DNA of 5,165 nucleotides from Methylobacteriaceae bacterium (GTDB lineage: Bacteria > Pseudomonadota > Alphaproteobacteria > Rhizobiales > Beijerinckiaceae), in assembly GCA_019247255.1 (NCBI GenBank), contig JAFAPJ010000054.1:1-5165 (forward strand). Reading direction: 5' to 3'. Under the pieces are notes generated by a model. The model worked only from the letters and a program-made list of their open reading frames with translations, searched no databases and was not told the DNA's origin. The number at the start of each line of letters is the position of its first letter. Positions within the stretch are counted from its first letter, which is position 1. Below, one piece after another: positions 1 to 5,165 of the stretch. The translations under genes were made by a program, and so were the position numbers.

Positions 1-249
1 TTCGAGCTGCGCCGGCGTGTTGGCGAGCATGGTGGCGACCGTGTCGCCCCGCCCGATCCCACGGGCCCGCAGCGCCGAGGCGAGCCGGCGGGCACGAGCC
101 GCGAGGTCGCGGTAGCTGCGCCGGAGCCCGCCATGGATCACGGCGACCCGGTCGGGCGCGACGAGCGCTGCCCGGTCGAGGAAGCCGAGCGGCGTCAGCG
201 GCTGGTGGTTGGCGGCGTTTCGGTCGAGACCCTGGTCGTAAGCCGACAC
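1..249 (-). CDS. AMP-forming acyl-CoA synthetase, N-terminal part (runs off the window)
   Basis: This is the first 83 codons of a gene that continues beyond base 1. It starts at a GTG (249-247), with GGAGG at 257-261 giving a 7-base spacer. The translation begins VSAYDQGLDRNAANHQPLTP and continues with FLDRAALVAPDRVAVIHG, a tyrosine-containing RRSYRDL segment, and GIGRGDTVATMLANTPAQLE. This is the N-terminal pattern of the acyl-CoA synthetase/AMP-ligase superfamily: a 'DR.A..H.G' strand, the '(T/S)Y.(E/D)L' segment, then 'G...GD.V...L.N...'. These enzymes activate a carboxylic acid with ATP to an acyl-adenylate and then form the CoA thioester in the cytoplasm. The AMP-binding P-loop and catalytic motifs lie outside the window, so the substrate cannot be read. 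The opening 'LDRN.AN..PLTPL' resembles the group that includes fatty acyl-CoA and methylmercaptopropionate-CoA ligases (DmdB), an inference from memory. Only 14 bases separate it from the cysK stop, so co-transcription with cysK is likely. Confidence 0.88.
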   Translation of the reverse strand, partial: MSAYDQGLDRNAANHQPLTPLGFLDRAALVAPDRVAVIHGGLRRSYRDLAARARRLASALRARGIGRGDTVATMLANTPAQLE

Positions 250-263
250 GCCGCCCCCTCCCC

Positions 264-1262
<999 letters not shown>

Positions 1263-1299
1263 GGTGATCTCCTCGGGACGTCTCGGGCCGGGGTTAGCC

Positions 1300-1328
1300 T
1301 TTATACGACTTGCTGTCGATATTACCTA
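1300..1328 (-). promoter_or_regulatory. Candidate cysK promoter with overlapping operator-like repeats
   Basis: The 78-base gap between the Rrf2 gene and cysK contains a clearly AT-richer block (about 1295-1346) in an otherwise very GC-rich window. Read toward cysK, TATAAA (1305-1300) is a good -10 hexamer and would start transcription about 30 bases before the cysK ATG. The hexamer 17 bases upstream (TAGGTA, 1328-1323) is a poor -35. An inverted repeat CGAC-N5-GTCG (1306-1318) lies in the spacer directly against the -10. ACCTA is directly repeated at 1324-1328 and 1339-1343, 15 bases apart. A weak -35 plus repeats over the promoter fits a regulated promoter. The Rrf2 protein encoded next door is the obvious candidate binder, but this is inference. 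Confidence 0.35.
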
Positions 1329-1340
1329 CGTACCACAGAC

Positions 1341-1778
1341 CTAGATCGTGAAATCAGGCTCGACGCGTCGCGCGAGCGGCTCGGCCCTTTCGCAGAGCTC
1401 CGCGATCGTAATCCGGTCGAGCGCCTCCAGGAACAGCGCGCCGGCTTCCGTCACGGCCGGCGCGATGATCCCGTCGACGAGCGGCGAGGCCTCGGGGGCC
1501 GCGTCGCCCTCGCCCGCAGGCTCGGCCAGCGCCCGCACGACGTCCCCGACGCTCATGCGCCGCCGCTCGCGCGCGAGCTCGTAGCCTCCGCGCGGTCCGC
1601 GCGAGCCCTTGAGCAGCCCCGCCCGAACAAGGGTCTGGAGCACGGGCTCGAGGTGCCGCGGGGGCAGGCCGTGTCGGGCCGCGAGCGCCTTCGCGGCGAC
1701 CGGGCGCGGGCGCGCGTGGAGCGCGACGTCGACGACGGCCGCGACCGCGAGAAGCGCGCGACGGGGCAGCGGGATCAC
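1341..1778 (-). CDS. Rrf2-family transcriptional regulator without Fe-S cysteines (CymR-like candidate)
   Basis: This 145-residue Rrf2-type winged-helix DNA-binding protein starts at GTG 1778. The start overlaps the dut stop in a GTGA arrangement, with GGAG (1786-1789) 7 bases upstream, so translation is probably coupled to dut. The Rrf2 pattern is clear: RALLAVAAVVDVALHARPRP, a helix-turn-helix (about 27-55; recognition helix PPRHLEPVLQTLVRAGL), the wing KGSRGPRGGYELA (57-69), and MSVGDVVRALAEP before a C-terminal dimerisation helix with ITIAELCERAEPL. IscR, NsrR and RirA carry three cysteines for a cluster; here the only cysteine is Cys129 near the end, so an iron-sulfur sensor is unlikely. 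It resembles CymR in lacking the cluster, lying next to cysK, and ending in isoleucine (-EPDFTI), a tail type known to enter the CysK active site. The likely role is control of cysK and cysteine metabolism. The family call is firm; the CymR-like role is inferred. Confidence 0.88.
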   Translation of the reverse strand: MIPLPRRALLAVAAVVDVALHARPRPVAAKALAARHGLPPRHLEPVLQTLVRAGLLKGSRGPRGGYELARERRRMSVGDVVRALAEPAGEGDAAPEASPLVDGIIAPAVTEAGALFLEALDRITIAELCERAEPLARRVEPDFTI

Positions 1779-2248
1779 GGCTCGGCTCCGATCCCGGTCG
1801 AGCCGTAGCCGCCCTCCCCGCGCTCCGTCGCCGCCGAGAACGCCCGCACGACCGCGAAAGCCGGACGCGCGACCGGAACGAAGAGCAGTTGCGCGATGCG
1901 GTCGCCGGGGGCGATCGTGATCCGGGGCCCGCCGGGCGCGTTGCGGTTCGAGGCCGAGACGGTGAGCGGCCCCTGGTAATCGGCGTCGATCACCCCGACC
2001 GTGTTGCCGAGCGCGAGCCCGGCACGATGGCCGAGCCCGGAGCGCGGCACGACGAGCCCGCACCAGCCGGCATCGGCGATGTGGATCGCGATCCCGGTCG
2101 GGATGAGCCGGGCGGGCACCCCCGGCTCCAGGGTGACGGGCGCGTCGAGGGCGGCATGGAGGTCGAGCCCGGCGGCGGCCTCCGACCCGTAATGGGGAAA
2201 GCCCCAGCCGACGACGCGCGGATCGAGGATGACGACTTCGACCCTCAC
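1775..2248 (-). CDS. dut: Deoxyuridine 5'-triphosphate nucleotidohydrolase (dUTPase)
   Basis: This trimeric dUTPase hydrolyses dUTP to dUMP and pyrophosphate, keeping uracil out of DNA and supplying dUMP for thymidylate synthesis. All five family motifs are present in order: AAAGLDL (24-30), PRSGLGHRAG (68-77), GVIDADYQG (85-93, catalytic Asp90), GDRIAQLLF (115-123) and RGEGGYGSTG (143-152), where Tyr148 is the aromatic that stacks on uracil. The 157-residue length is close to the 151 of E. coli Dut, and the opening VEVVILDPRV aligns with the E. coli VKILDPRV start. I therefore take the GTG at 2248 as the start, with GGAGG at 2259-2263 (10-base spacer). The open frame continues upstream to 2413 without homology. 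In many relatives dut follows coaBC; here its upstream neighbour is the divergent rpmI, and the regulator gene downstream overlaps its stop by 4 bases. Confidence 0.96.
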   Translation of the reverse strand: MRVEVVILDPRVVGWGFPHYGSEAAAGLDLHAALDAPVTLEPGVPARLIPTGIAIHIADAGWCGLVVPRSGLGHRAGLALGNTVGVIDADYQGPLTVSASNRNAPGGPRITIAPGDRIAQLLFVPVARPAFAVVRAFSAATERGEGGYGSTGIGAEP

Positions 2249-2307
2249 GCGTCCCCCGCCTCCCTGACGCCGCCCCCATGCGCCACGAGGCGGCGGACGC
2301 GCAAGCG

Positions 2308-2330
2308 TTCTTGCCACGGGCATTCTTGCC
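2308..2330. repeat. Perfect 8-base direct repeat TTCTTGCC, 15-base period
   Basis: TTCTTGCC occurs at 2308-2315 and again at 2323-2330, separated by 7 bases. The second copy supplies the TTGCCT of the candidate rpmI -35. It could be a tandem protein-binding site or a duplicated promoter element. Chance recurrence of 8 bases within 25 is unlikely but possible. Confidence 0.5.
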
Positions 2331-2354
2331 TTCGCGGACCCGCTCTGCCATATG
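2326..2354 (+). promoter_or_regulatory. Candidate promoter for rpmI-rplT
   Basis: TTGCCT (2326-2331) and CATATG (2349-2354) are separated by exactly 17 bases, the standard spacing for the housekeeping sigma factor. The -10 matches TATAAT at only three positions. A start near 2361 would place the long inverted repeat at 2363-2399 at the very 5' end of the mRNA. It is the best candidate I can find in the region, but it is weak. Confidence 0.3.
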
Positions 2355-2362
2355 CCGCCGCT

Positions 2363-2399
2363 TGAACCGCCCGGCTGTAAGGGCTGCCGTGGCGGTTCA
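2363..2399 (+). promoter_or_regulatory. Long hairpin in the presumed rpmI-rplT leader
   Basis: TGAACCGCC (2363-2371) and GGCGGTTCA (2391-2399) are perfect 9-base complements. Directly inside them, CGGC (2372-2375) pairs with GCCG (2386-2389), leaving a single bulged base (2390) and a 10-base loop TGTAAGGGCT. No poly-T follows, and no plus-strand gene ends upstream, so it is not an ordinary terminator. It lies about 70 bases before the rpmI start, where other bacteria have leader structures through which L20 represses its own operon. The loop GGGC (2381-2384) could pair with GCCC at 2427-2430, which would make a pseudoknot. The structure is seen; the L20 role is inference. Confidence 0.55.
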
Positions 2400-2428
2400 G
2401 ACCTGCTTCCCATGCAGTTTGCGCGCGC

Positions 2429-2448
2429 CCGCGGGGCTCCCCTCGCGG
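2429..2448 (+). promoter_or_regulatory. GC-rich hairpin just upstream of the rpmI ribosome-binding site
   Basis: CCGCG (2429-2433) pairs with CGCGG (2444-2448), and GGG (2434-2436) with CCC (2440-2442), leaving one bulged T (2443) and a 3-base loop. It ends 12 bases before the Shine-Dalgarno AGGAG (2461-2465). It may tune translation initiation of rpmI, but GC-rich DNA forms such dyads easily. Confidence 0.35.
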
Positions 2449-2471
2449 CGGCGACGCGTCAGGAGAGCGAA

Positions 2472-2672
2472 ATGCCCAAGCTGAAGACGAAGTCGGGCGC
2501 TAAAAAGCGCTTCAAGATCTCTGGATCCGGTAAGGTCATCATGTCCCAGGCCGGCAAGCGCCATGGCATGATCAAGCGGACGAACAAGCAGATCCGCAAC
2601 CAGCGCGGCACCACCGTGATGTTCAAGGGTGACGCCAACAACGTGAAGAAGTTCTTCCTGCCGAACGGCTGA
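2472..2672 (+). CDS. rpmI: 50S ribosomal protein L35
   Basis: This 66-residue basic protein of the large ribosomal subunit opens with [20 protein letters not shown] and continues with [20 protein letters not shown], the classical L35 pattern, then ends KKFFLPNG. The length is normal for bacterial L35. The start is fixed by homology and by AGGAG at 2461-2465, 6 bases before the ATG. rplT follows after 48 bases, the near-universal rpmI-rplT pairing. infC, which often precedes rpmI, is absent here; the upstream neighbour is the divergent dut, so the operon probably begins at rpmI with its own promoter and structured leader. Confidence 0.97.
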   Translation: MPKLKTKSGAKKRFKISGSGKVIMSQAGKRHGMIKRTNKQIRNQRGTTVMFKGDANNVKKFFLPNG

Positions 2673-2720
2673 GCTTCCGAGCGAGCGACCTTTTACCGAA
2701 ATCGAATCAGGAGATCATCG

Positions 2721-3098
2721 ATGGCCCGCGTGAAGCGCGGCGTGACGAGTCACGCCAAGCACAAGAAGGTTCTGGACGCCGCCAAGGGCTATTATGGCCG
2801 GCGCAAGAACACGATCCGCATCGCCAAGCAGGCGGTCGAGAAGGCGATGCAATATGCGTATCGCGACCGCAAGAACCGGAAGCGCACCTTCCGGGCGCTC
2901 TGGATCCAGCGGCTGAATGCCGGCGCCCGCGAGCACGGGCTCACCTATTCGCGTCTGATCGACGGGCTGGCCAAGGCCGGGATCGAGGTCGACCGCAAGG
3001 TGCTCTCCGACCTCGCGATCCGCGAGCCCGAGGCGTTCGCCGCGATCGTCGCCAAGGCGAAGGCTGCGCTGCCGCCGGAGCTCACCCAGGCCGCCTGA
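2721..3098 (+). CDS. rplT: 50S ribosomal protein L20
   Basis: This 125-residue protein binds 23S rRNA early in large-subunit assembly. The N-terminal basic extension and helix are typical: [19 protein letters not shown], then [39 protein letters not shown] and [17 protein letters not shown] sequence (here [16 protein letters not shown]). The C-terminal globular part [19 protein letters not shown] is also canonical. The last residues, [13 protein letters not shown], form a short tail beyond the 117-118 residues of E. coli L20. AGGAG (2709-2713) lies 7 bases before the ATG. In E. coli and B. subtilis L20 represses the rpmI-rplT operon by binding the mRNA leader, and the hairpins upstream of rpmI make similar control plausible here. 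pheS-pheT, commonly next in other bacteria, is not here: the following gene is the convergent dksA. Confidence 0.97.
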   Translation: MARVKRGVTSHAKHKKVLDAAKGYYGRRKNTIRIAKQAVEKAMQYAYRDRKNRKRTFRALWIQRLNAGAREHGLTYSRLIDGLAKAGIEVDRKVLSDLAIREPEAFAAIVAKAKAALPPELTQAA

Positions 3099-3101
3099 GC
3101 C

Positions 3102-3147
3102 CTGAGCGAGCCCGCCGTCGTGCGGGCTCCCTCGCGCCCCCGCTCAG
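3102..3147. terminator. Nested inverted repeat between rplT and dksA, probable bidirectional terminator
   Basis: GAGCCCGC (3108-3115) and GCGGGCTC (3122-3129) form a perfect 8-base stem with a 6-base loop, 9 bases after the rplT stop. An outer pair CTGAGCG (3102-3108) and CGCTCAG (3141-3147) encloses it, and its right arm covers the dksA stop codon. There is no T-tract on either strand, so it is not a textbook intrinsic terminator. In GC-rich alphaproteobacteria such hairpins often mark 3' ends or work with Rho. Its position between converging genes supports a two-way 3'-end role. Confidence 0.55.
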
Positions 3148-3563
3148 TCGTCGCGGTGGACGCGCTCGTTGCGCTCGTGGCGCTCCTGCGCCTCGATGGA
3201 CAGGGTGGCGATCGGCCGGGCCTCGAGGCGCCTGAGCGAGATCGGCTCGCCCGTGTCCTCGCAATAGCCGTAGGTGCCCTCCTCGATGCGGGAGATGGCG
3301 GCGTCGATCTTCGAGATCAGCTTGCGCTGCCGATCCCGCGCCCTGAGCTCGATCGCCCGGTCGGTTTCGGAAGAGGCGCGATCGGCGAGATCCGGGTGGT
3401 TCGGATTCTCGCTCTGCAACGCGCTCAGCGTATCCTGAGCCTCCCTGAGAATTTCGCCTTTCCAAGCCATGAGCTTGCGCCGAAAGTACTCGCGCTGCCG
3501 GTCGCTCATGAAGGGCTCATCGTCTCGGGGACGGTAGCCCTCATCGATGATGATCCTGCTCAT
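3144..3563 (-). CDS. dksA: RNA polymerase-binding transcription factor DksA, single-cysteine type
   Basis: DksA enters the RNA polymerase secondary channel and, with ppGpp, mediates the stringent response. This 139-residue protein has the family plan: an N-terminal part with FMSDRQREYFRRKLMAW, a coiled coil with the tip PDLADRASSETDRAIELRAR, and the C-terminal globular part IEEGTYGYCEDTGEPISL followed by RRLEARPIATLSIEAQERHE. The tip keeps Asp58, Asp61 and Ala63, matching the functional acidic tip of E. coli DksA. The zinc finger is degenerate: the C-x2-C-x17-C-x2-C pattern is Cys101, Thr104, Ser122, Ala125, so classical zinc binding is not expected. A similar finger is reported for Rhodobacter sphaeroides DksA. 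I choose ATG 3563, with GGAG (3570-3573) 6 bases upstream. An in-frame TTG at 3593 lacks a ribosome-binding site and would sit only about 11 bases from the predicted transcript start. Confidence 0.95.
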   Translation of the reverse strand: MSRIIIDEGYRPRDDEPFMSDRQREYFRRKLMAWKGEILREAQDTLSALQSENPNHPDLADRASSETDRAIELRARDRQRKLISKIDAAISRIEEGTYGYCEDTGEPISLRRLEARPIATLSIEAQERHERNERVHRDD

Positions 3564-3610
3564 CTCAGGCTCCGAGGCGATCCCCTTTCCCAAGAAGGAT
3601 TCGGGCGCCG

Positions 3611-3639
3611 CGTATAGGCCAGAGCCGGCCGCCCTACAA
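3611..3639 (-). promoter_or_regulatory. Candidate dksA promoter
   Basis: Read toward dksA, TTGTAG (3639-3634) and TATACG (3616-3611) are separated by exactly 17 bases. The -10 matches TATAAT at four of six positions, and the -35 has the conserved TTG. Transcription would start near 3604, giving a leader of about 41 bases before the ATG at 3563. This is the best-formed promoter candidate in the window and supports dksA being transcribed separately from the acylation genes upstream. Confidence 0.5.
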
Positions 3640-3680
3640 GGCGACAGAAGGGCCGTGCGCGGCGCCCGCGGCGTTTATCC

Positions 3681-4694
3681 TCACCGCTTTGCATCGGGGC
3701 CACGCTCGAGGAGCGCGGCCGCGATCTCCCCTTCGAGGCGCTCGGCCACGACCCGCCGGTAATGGGTATGGTCGAAGAAGTTGCGGGGGTCCCGCGCGAG
3801 GTCGTCGTCGCGACGCCGATCCAGGATCGCGACGCCCGGGCGGGCCGCCGCGGCCGCGATCAGCGCGTCGCGGCAGCGCTCGTCCGAGCGCTCGGCCGGG
3901 GATCCCGGCGCGGGGAGCGCCGTCGCGTAGACCGGCGGGCGGACGAGCACGACCGCGGCCCCCGCGGGGAGCCCGGCGAGCCGCCGGCCAAGGCGTTCGA
4001 GCAGCGGGTGCGGCCCGTCGGCATTGACGACGAGCGGCGGCTCGGGCTTCGCGAGGCGGGGCAGCACCTCCTCCTCGCGCCAGGTCCGGTAGGCCTCGTA
4101 ATCCCAGAAGCCGTCGGGGCGCGCGGGCTTGCGCCGGGCCGTCCCGCGCAGCCGCTCGACGATGGCCTCGAGGGTCGGCCAGCGCAGGAGCCCGCCGAGG
4201 TAGGATCGCGCATCCGCCGCATAGAGCCAGAACGGGAACGGGTTGGTCAGCGGCGGCTCCTCCTCCGCCGTGCACCAGCGGTCGTCGATGCCGAAGACGA
4301 GCGCGCGGAGCGGTCGGACGCGGCTCGCCAGGAACGTGTCCAGGATCGCGAGCTGCTCGCGCGGGCCGGTCGCCGGAACGATGAGGGACACGAATGGAAG
4401 GCCGGTCGAGGCCGCTAGGCTCGCCGGCGCGACGAGCTGGATATGCGAGTTGCCGATGACCGCGCCCTCGAAGCCGGGATCGCGCGCCCGGAAGGCGTTC
4501 GCGGTGCGCGGGCCCTGGTCCCGTACGGCCGCGGTCGCGAGCGGGGTGAAGCGTCCTGTCCCGTAGGGGTCGAGGAGGACCGCCCCGCCGTAGAGGACGG
4601 TGAAGACGAGAGCCGCAGCGAGCGCGGCCGTGCCGCCGAAGCCGCGCCAGGCGGCAGCGTCAGAACTGGAAATAAATGAACTCGTAATTCGCAT
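3681..4694 (-). CDS. Membrane-anchored SGNH-like protein, probable partner of the MBOAT O-acyltransferase (AlgJ/AlgX-like)
   Basis: This 337-residue protein has one N-terminal hydrophobic helix (about 21-41, TAALAAALVFTVLYGGAVLL), suggesting an anchor with the rest in the periplasm. Residues 78-84 read AVIGNSH, with the nucleophile-type Ser83 followed by IQLVAPASL. The C-terminal NFFDHTHYRRVVAERL carries the DxxH pair Asp308 and His311. These are the first and last blocks of the SGNH/GDSL hydrolase fold used by AlgJ, AlgX and DltD-like proteins beside MBOAT enzymes. Between them lie VFGIDDRWC (133-141) and the strand AAVVLVRPPVY (246-256). In such pairs the MBOAT brings an acyl group across the membrane and the SGNH protein completes transfer to the glycan. 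The start ATG lies 35 bases inside the MBOAT gene with no clear Shine-Dalgarno, so translation is probably coupled. The target polymer is unknown. The SGNH assignment rests on motifs and context only. Confidence 0.78.
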   Translation of the reverse strand: MRITSSFISSSDAAAWRGFGGTAALAAALVFTVLYGGAVLLDPYGTGRFTPLATAAVRDQGPRTANAFRARDPGFEGAVIGNSHIQLVAPASLAASTGLPFVSLIVPATGPREQLAILDTFLASRVRPLRALVFGIDDRWCTAEEEPPLTNPFPFWLYAADARSYLGGLLRWPTLEAIVERLRGTARRKPARPDGFWDYEAYRTWREEEVLPRLAKPEPPLVVNADGPHPLLERLGRRLAGLPAGAAVVLVRPPVYATALPAPGSPAERSDERCRDALIAAAAARPGVAILDRRRDDDLARDPRNFFDHTHYRRVVAERLEGEIAAALLERGPDAKR

Positions 4695-5165
4695 CGTCGC
4701 CGATCTTGAACAGCGCGAGCACGAAGGCGATCGCGACCGCGACCGCGAGGAGGCGCGAGGGCGGCGCGCGGTGGACCGCCGCCCAGGCGGTCGGACCGAG
4801 GGTCGCGACCGCGGCCGCCAGCGCGATCGTGCGCCACCTGAGATCGTGCCCGAGCGGCGCGAAGCCGAGCATCGCCCGGTAGATCGCGCCCGCCGCCTCG
4901 AAGGTCGGGGCCCGGAACAAGACCCAGGTCGCGATCACGAAGAGGCCGGTCAGCGCCCAGCCGACAAGCGCCGGCATGCGATAGCCCGCGCGCCTCCAGA
5001 GAAGGCCCGCAGCGAGCCCGAGCCCGTGGGCCAGGCCCCAGGCCACGAAGGTGAGCCCCGCGCCATGCCAGAGGCCGCCGAGCGCCATCGTCCCGACGAG
5101 GGCGCCCAACTGGACGGCGAGCCCGCGCCGGTTCCCGCCGAGCGGGATGTAGAGGTAGTCGCGCA
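4660..5165 (-). CDS. MBOAT-family O-acyltransferase (AlgI-like), C-terminal part, start outside the window
   Basis: The last 167 codons of a polytopic membrane acyltransferase are visible; the N-terminus lies beyond 5165. The first visible residues, RDYLYIPLGGNRRG, are the hallmark 'RDYLYIPLGGNR' segment of the AlgI/DltB-type MBOAT family. They are followed by TMALGGLWHGAGLTFVAWG, with the invariant catalytic histidine in LWHG (codon 5067-5065), and by the second conserved histidine in WGLAHGLGL. Further hydrophobic stretches follow: ALVGWALTGLFVIATWVLF, TIALAAAVATLGPTAWAAV and LLAVAVAIAFVLALF. The terminal DDANYEFIYFQF is also typical. Such enzymes sit in the inner membrane and pass acyl (often acetyl) groups from a cytoplasmic donor to an extracytoplasmic polysaccharide. 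The 3' end overlaps the start of the SGNH-like gene by 35 bases, so the two form one operon. The acyl group and acceptor cannot be read from sequence; 'alginate' in the family name should not be taken as the substrate. Confidence 0.94.
   Translation of the reverse strand, partial: RDYLYIPLGGNRRGLAVQLGALVGTMALGGLWHGAGLTFVAWGLAHGLGLAAGLLWRRAGYRMPALVGWALTGLFVIATWVLFRAPTFEAAGAIYRAMLGFAPLGHDLRWRTIALAAAVATLGPTAWAAVHRAPPSRLLAVAVAIAFVLALFKIGDDANYEFIYFQF

Larger units (their letters stand above)
2249..2471. other. Divergent dut / rpmI intergenic region
   Basis: These 223 bases separate two outward-reading genes and must hold promoters for both dut (minus) and rpmI-rplT (plus). I find no convincing gene here. 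An in-frame extension of rpmI back to 2352 has no ribosomal-protein character. The region contains the direct repeat at 2308-2330, a weak plus-strand promoter candidate at 2326-2354, the long hairpin at 2363-2399, a small hairpin (CTGC 2403-2406 with GCAG 2414-2417) and a GC hairpin at 2429-2448. I see no good minus-strand promoter for dut. Confidence 0.6.

Noticed and set aside
1341..1778. Naming the Rrf2 protein IscR, RirA or NsrR
   Set aside because: The cluster-binding cysteines of those proteins are missing; the only cysteine is Cys129 in the C-terminal helix.
2249..2413. N-terminal extension of dUTPase to an ATG at 2413
   Set aside because: dUTPases begin right before the ILDPRV-type segment; the extension is Gly/Pro/Arg-rich and would overlap the divergent rpmI control region.
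2352..2471. N-terminal extension of L35 from an upstream ATG
   Set aside because: L35 proteins begin at MPKLKTK; the extra 40 codons show no conservation pattern, and they would translate through the leader hairpin and the good Shine-Dalgarno at 2461-2465.
3564..3593. TTG start for DksA ten codons upstream
   Set aside because: There is no ribosome-binding site before it, it is very close to the predicted transcript start, and the ATG at 3563 has GGAG at 6 bases.
3658..3670. CGCGG-CGC-CCGCG dyad after the SGNH-like gene as a terminator
   Set aside because: Only five base pairs, no T-tract in the direction of that gene, and such short GC dyads are expected by chance here.
3762..4418. Plus-strand open frame (218 codons) antisense to the SGNH-like gene
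   Set aside because: The translation is low-complexity, arginine- and glycine-rich, and matches no family; the minus-strand frame has clear motifs and a coherent neighbour.

Overview
The window is GC-rich and gene-dense, and it looks like the chromosome of an alphaproteobacterium, most likely of the order Hyphomicrobiales. A Methylobacterium-like or related lineage is possible, but the genus is not resolved from sequence alone. The main pointers are the DksA type (139 residues with the finger cysteines reduced to C-T-S-A), the 66-residue L35, the 125-residue L20, and a dUTPase of the expected form. I see no mobile elements, CRISPR arrays, tRNA or rRNA genes.

Left part (1-2248, all on the minus strand, so read right to left): dut (dUTPase), an Rrf2-family regulator whose GTG start overlaps the dut stop by 4 bases, cysK (cysteine synthase) after a 78-base AT-richer gap, and the first 83 codons of an AMP-forming acyl-CoA synthetase only 14 bases after cysK. 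The layout suggests one transcription unit plus an internal, regulated promoter before cysK. The Rrf2 protein lacks the iron-sulfur cysteines of IscR, sits beside cysK, and ends in -DFTI. A C-terminal isoleucine is how serine acetyltransferase and, as far as I recall, CymR dock into CysK. The pair could therefore be an alphaproteobacterial counterpart of the Bacillus CymR-CysK cysteine-sensing complex, and this is the most interesting lead in the window.

Middle part (2249-3143): a 223-base divergent region separates dut from rpmI-rplT (ribosomal proteins L35 and L20, plus strand). It holds an 8-base direct repeat, a weak promoter candidate and a strong hairpin in the presumed rpmI leader, which may be a site for L20 feedback control. 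A shared GC-rich inverted repeat lies between rplT and the convergent dksA.

Right part (3144-5165, minus strand): dksA has its own promoter candidate. Upstream of it lies a two-gene surface-acylation module: the C-terminal 167 residues of an AlgI-like MBOAT membrane acyltransferase, overlapping by 35 bases a membrane-anchored SGNH-like (AlgJ/AlgX-like) protein. Together these two probably O-acylate an exported polysaccharide or another envelope glycan.
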